A stretch of DNA of 63,163 bases from Limnohabitans sp. JirII-31 (GTDB lineage: Bacteria; Pseudomonadota; Gammaproteobacteria; Burkholderiales; Burkholderiaceae_C): assembly GCF_002778315.1 (NCBI RefSeq), contig NZ_NESA01000016.1, forward strand, positions 1-63,163, read 5' to 3'. This document shows, piece after piece, positions 62,982 through 63,163 of this stretch; within the stretch, counting starts at the first letter, position 1; each line of letters begins with the position of its first letter. Position numbers and translations under genes: made by a program. Below the pieces are notes generated by a model. The model was not told the DNA's origin, searched no databases, and saw nothing but the letters and a program-made list of their open reading frames with translations.

Positions 62982-63163
62982 TCAACCGTAGTGCTTGCCC
63001 ACCCACTGGCGGTAGTTGCCACTTGTCACACCCTCGACCCAGTCTTGGTGGCTCAGGTACCACTGCACGGTTTTGCGAATGCCGGTCTCAAAGGTTTCTT
63101 GTGGCTTCCAGCCCACCTCGCGTTCAATCTTGCGGGCGTCAATCGCGTAGCGGCGGTCATGGC
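62982..63163 (-). CDS. rfbB: dTDP-glucose 4,6-dehydratase, C-terminal part
   Basis: Last 60 residues of RmlB; the gene continues beyond the right edge. The frame reads [20 protein letters not shown] and ends [11 protein letters not shown], typical of the RmlB C-terminus. With rfbD, rfbA and rfbC it completes the dTDP-rhamnose gene set in B-D-A-C order. Confidence 0.95.
   Translation of the reverse strand, partial: HDRRYAIDARKIEREVGWKPQETFETGIRKTVQWYLSHQDWVEGVTSGNYRQWVGKHYG

Overview
The window reads as chromosome of a GC-rich betaproteobacterium, most likely family Comamonadaceae (Limnohabitans, Rhodoferax or a close relative). The support is qualitative: protein sequences and neighbourhoods typical of that family (argB-slmA pair, two lone Bug-type receptors, DUF2917 next to LysR, tandem FolB-like genes) and a CIRCE-controlled groESL operon. 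No rRNA, tRNA, CRISPR array, prophage or insertion sequence was seen. Coding density is very high; the only gene-free stretch over 300 bases (44898-45341) is filled by palindromic repeats.

Region 1 (1-7502) is an alicyclic-acid catabolic operon on the minus strand: badH, badI, aliB, aliA, a Bug-type receptor, a second acyl-CoA dehydrogenase and etfB. A divergent badR regulator faces it across a 26-bp near-perfect palindrome. Together the genes activate cyclohexanecarboxylate to its CoA ester, desaturate it, oxidise the ring alcohol and open the ring to pimeloyl-CoA; ETF takes up the electrons. The hydratase step (badK) is not in the window.

Region 2 (7499-25288) holds two facing catabolic units. 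The plus-strand unit encodes an MDR dehydrogenase, a two-domain extradiol-type dioxygenase, a small protein, a Rieske oxygenase and its ferredoxin reductase. The minus-strand unit is 13 tightly packed genes: NMT1-type ABC transporter, SDR, cupin, alpha/beta hydrolase, IclR regulator, ThDP enzyme, aspartate-dehydrogenase-like protein, aldehyde dehydrogenase, metallo-hydrolase, Bug receptor and SDR. Its gene order recalls an uncharacterised Pseudomonas aeruginosa cluster (about PA3502-PA3514, from memory). The same 18-bp dyad lies just upstream of both units, which suggests one IclR regulon and one undescribed pathway. A HigBA-like toxin-antitoxin pair sits between the converging ends.

Region 3 (25342-36051) is mixed: a small hydrolase / winged-helix / MASE1-like membrane protein operon, glmS and glmU (UDP-GlcNAc synthesis), an Lrp-family regulator, a Phd/PIN toxin-antitoxin pair with a clear operator, a DUF6279 lipoprotein, a TetR-controlled atypical metallo-beta-lactamase-fold protein, and a DUF2917 protein opposite a LysR regulator.

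Region 4 (36059-52778) is housekeeping: 5-formyl-THF cyclo-ligase, lytic transglycosylase, groES-groEL with sigma-32-like promoter and CIRCE, transaldolase, CCA-adding enzyme, MidA-like methyltransferase, a pterin cluster (FolM-like SDR plus two FolB-like proteins), ttcA, a FAH-family enzyme, slmA and argB.

Region 5 (52904-63163) is a surface polysaccharide locus. On the plus strand are galE, a 909-residue fusion of a GT4 glycosyltransferase with a membrane sugar-phosphate transferase, two more glycosyltransferases and a flippase-like protein. On the minus strand are the dTDP-rhamnose genes rfbB (partial), rfbD, rfbA and rfbC plus a methyltransferase. Promoters, operators and starts are read by eye; no database search or computation was run.
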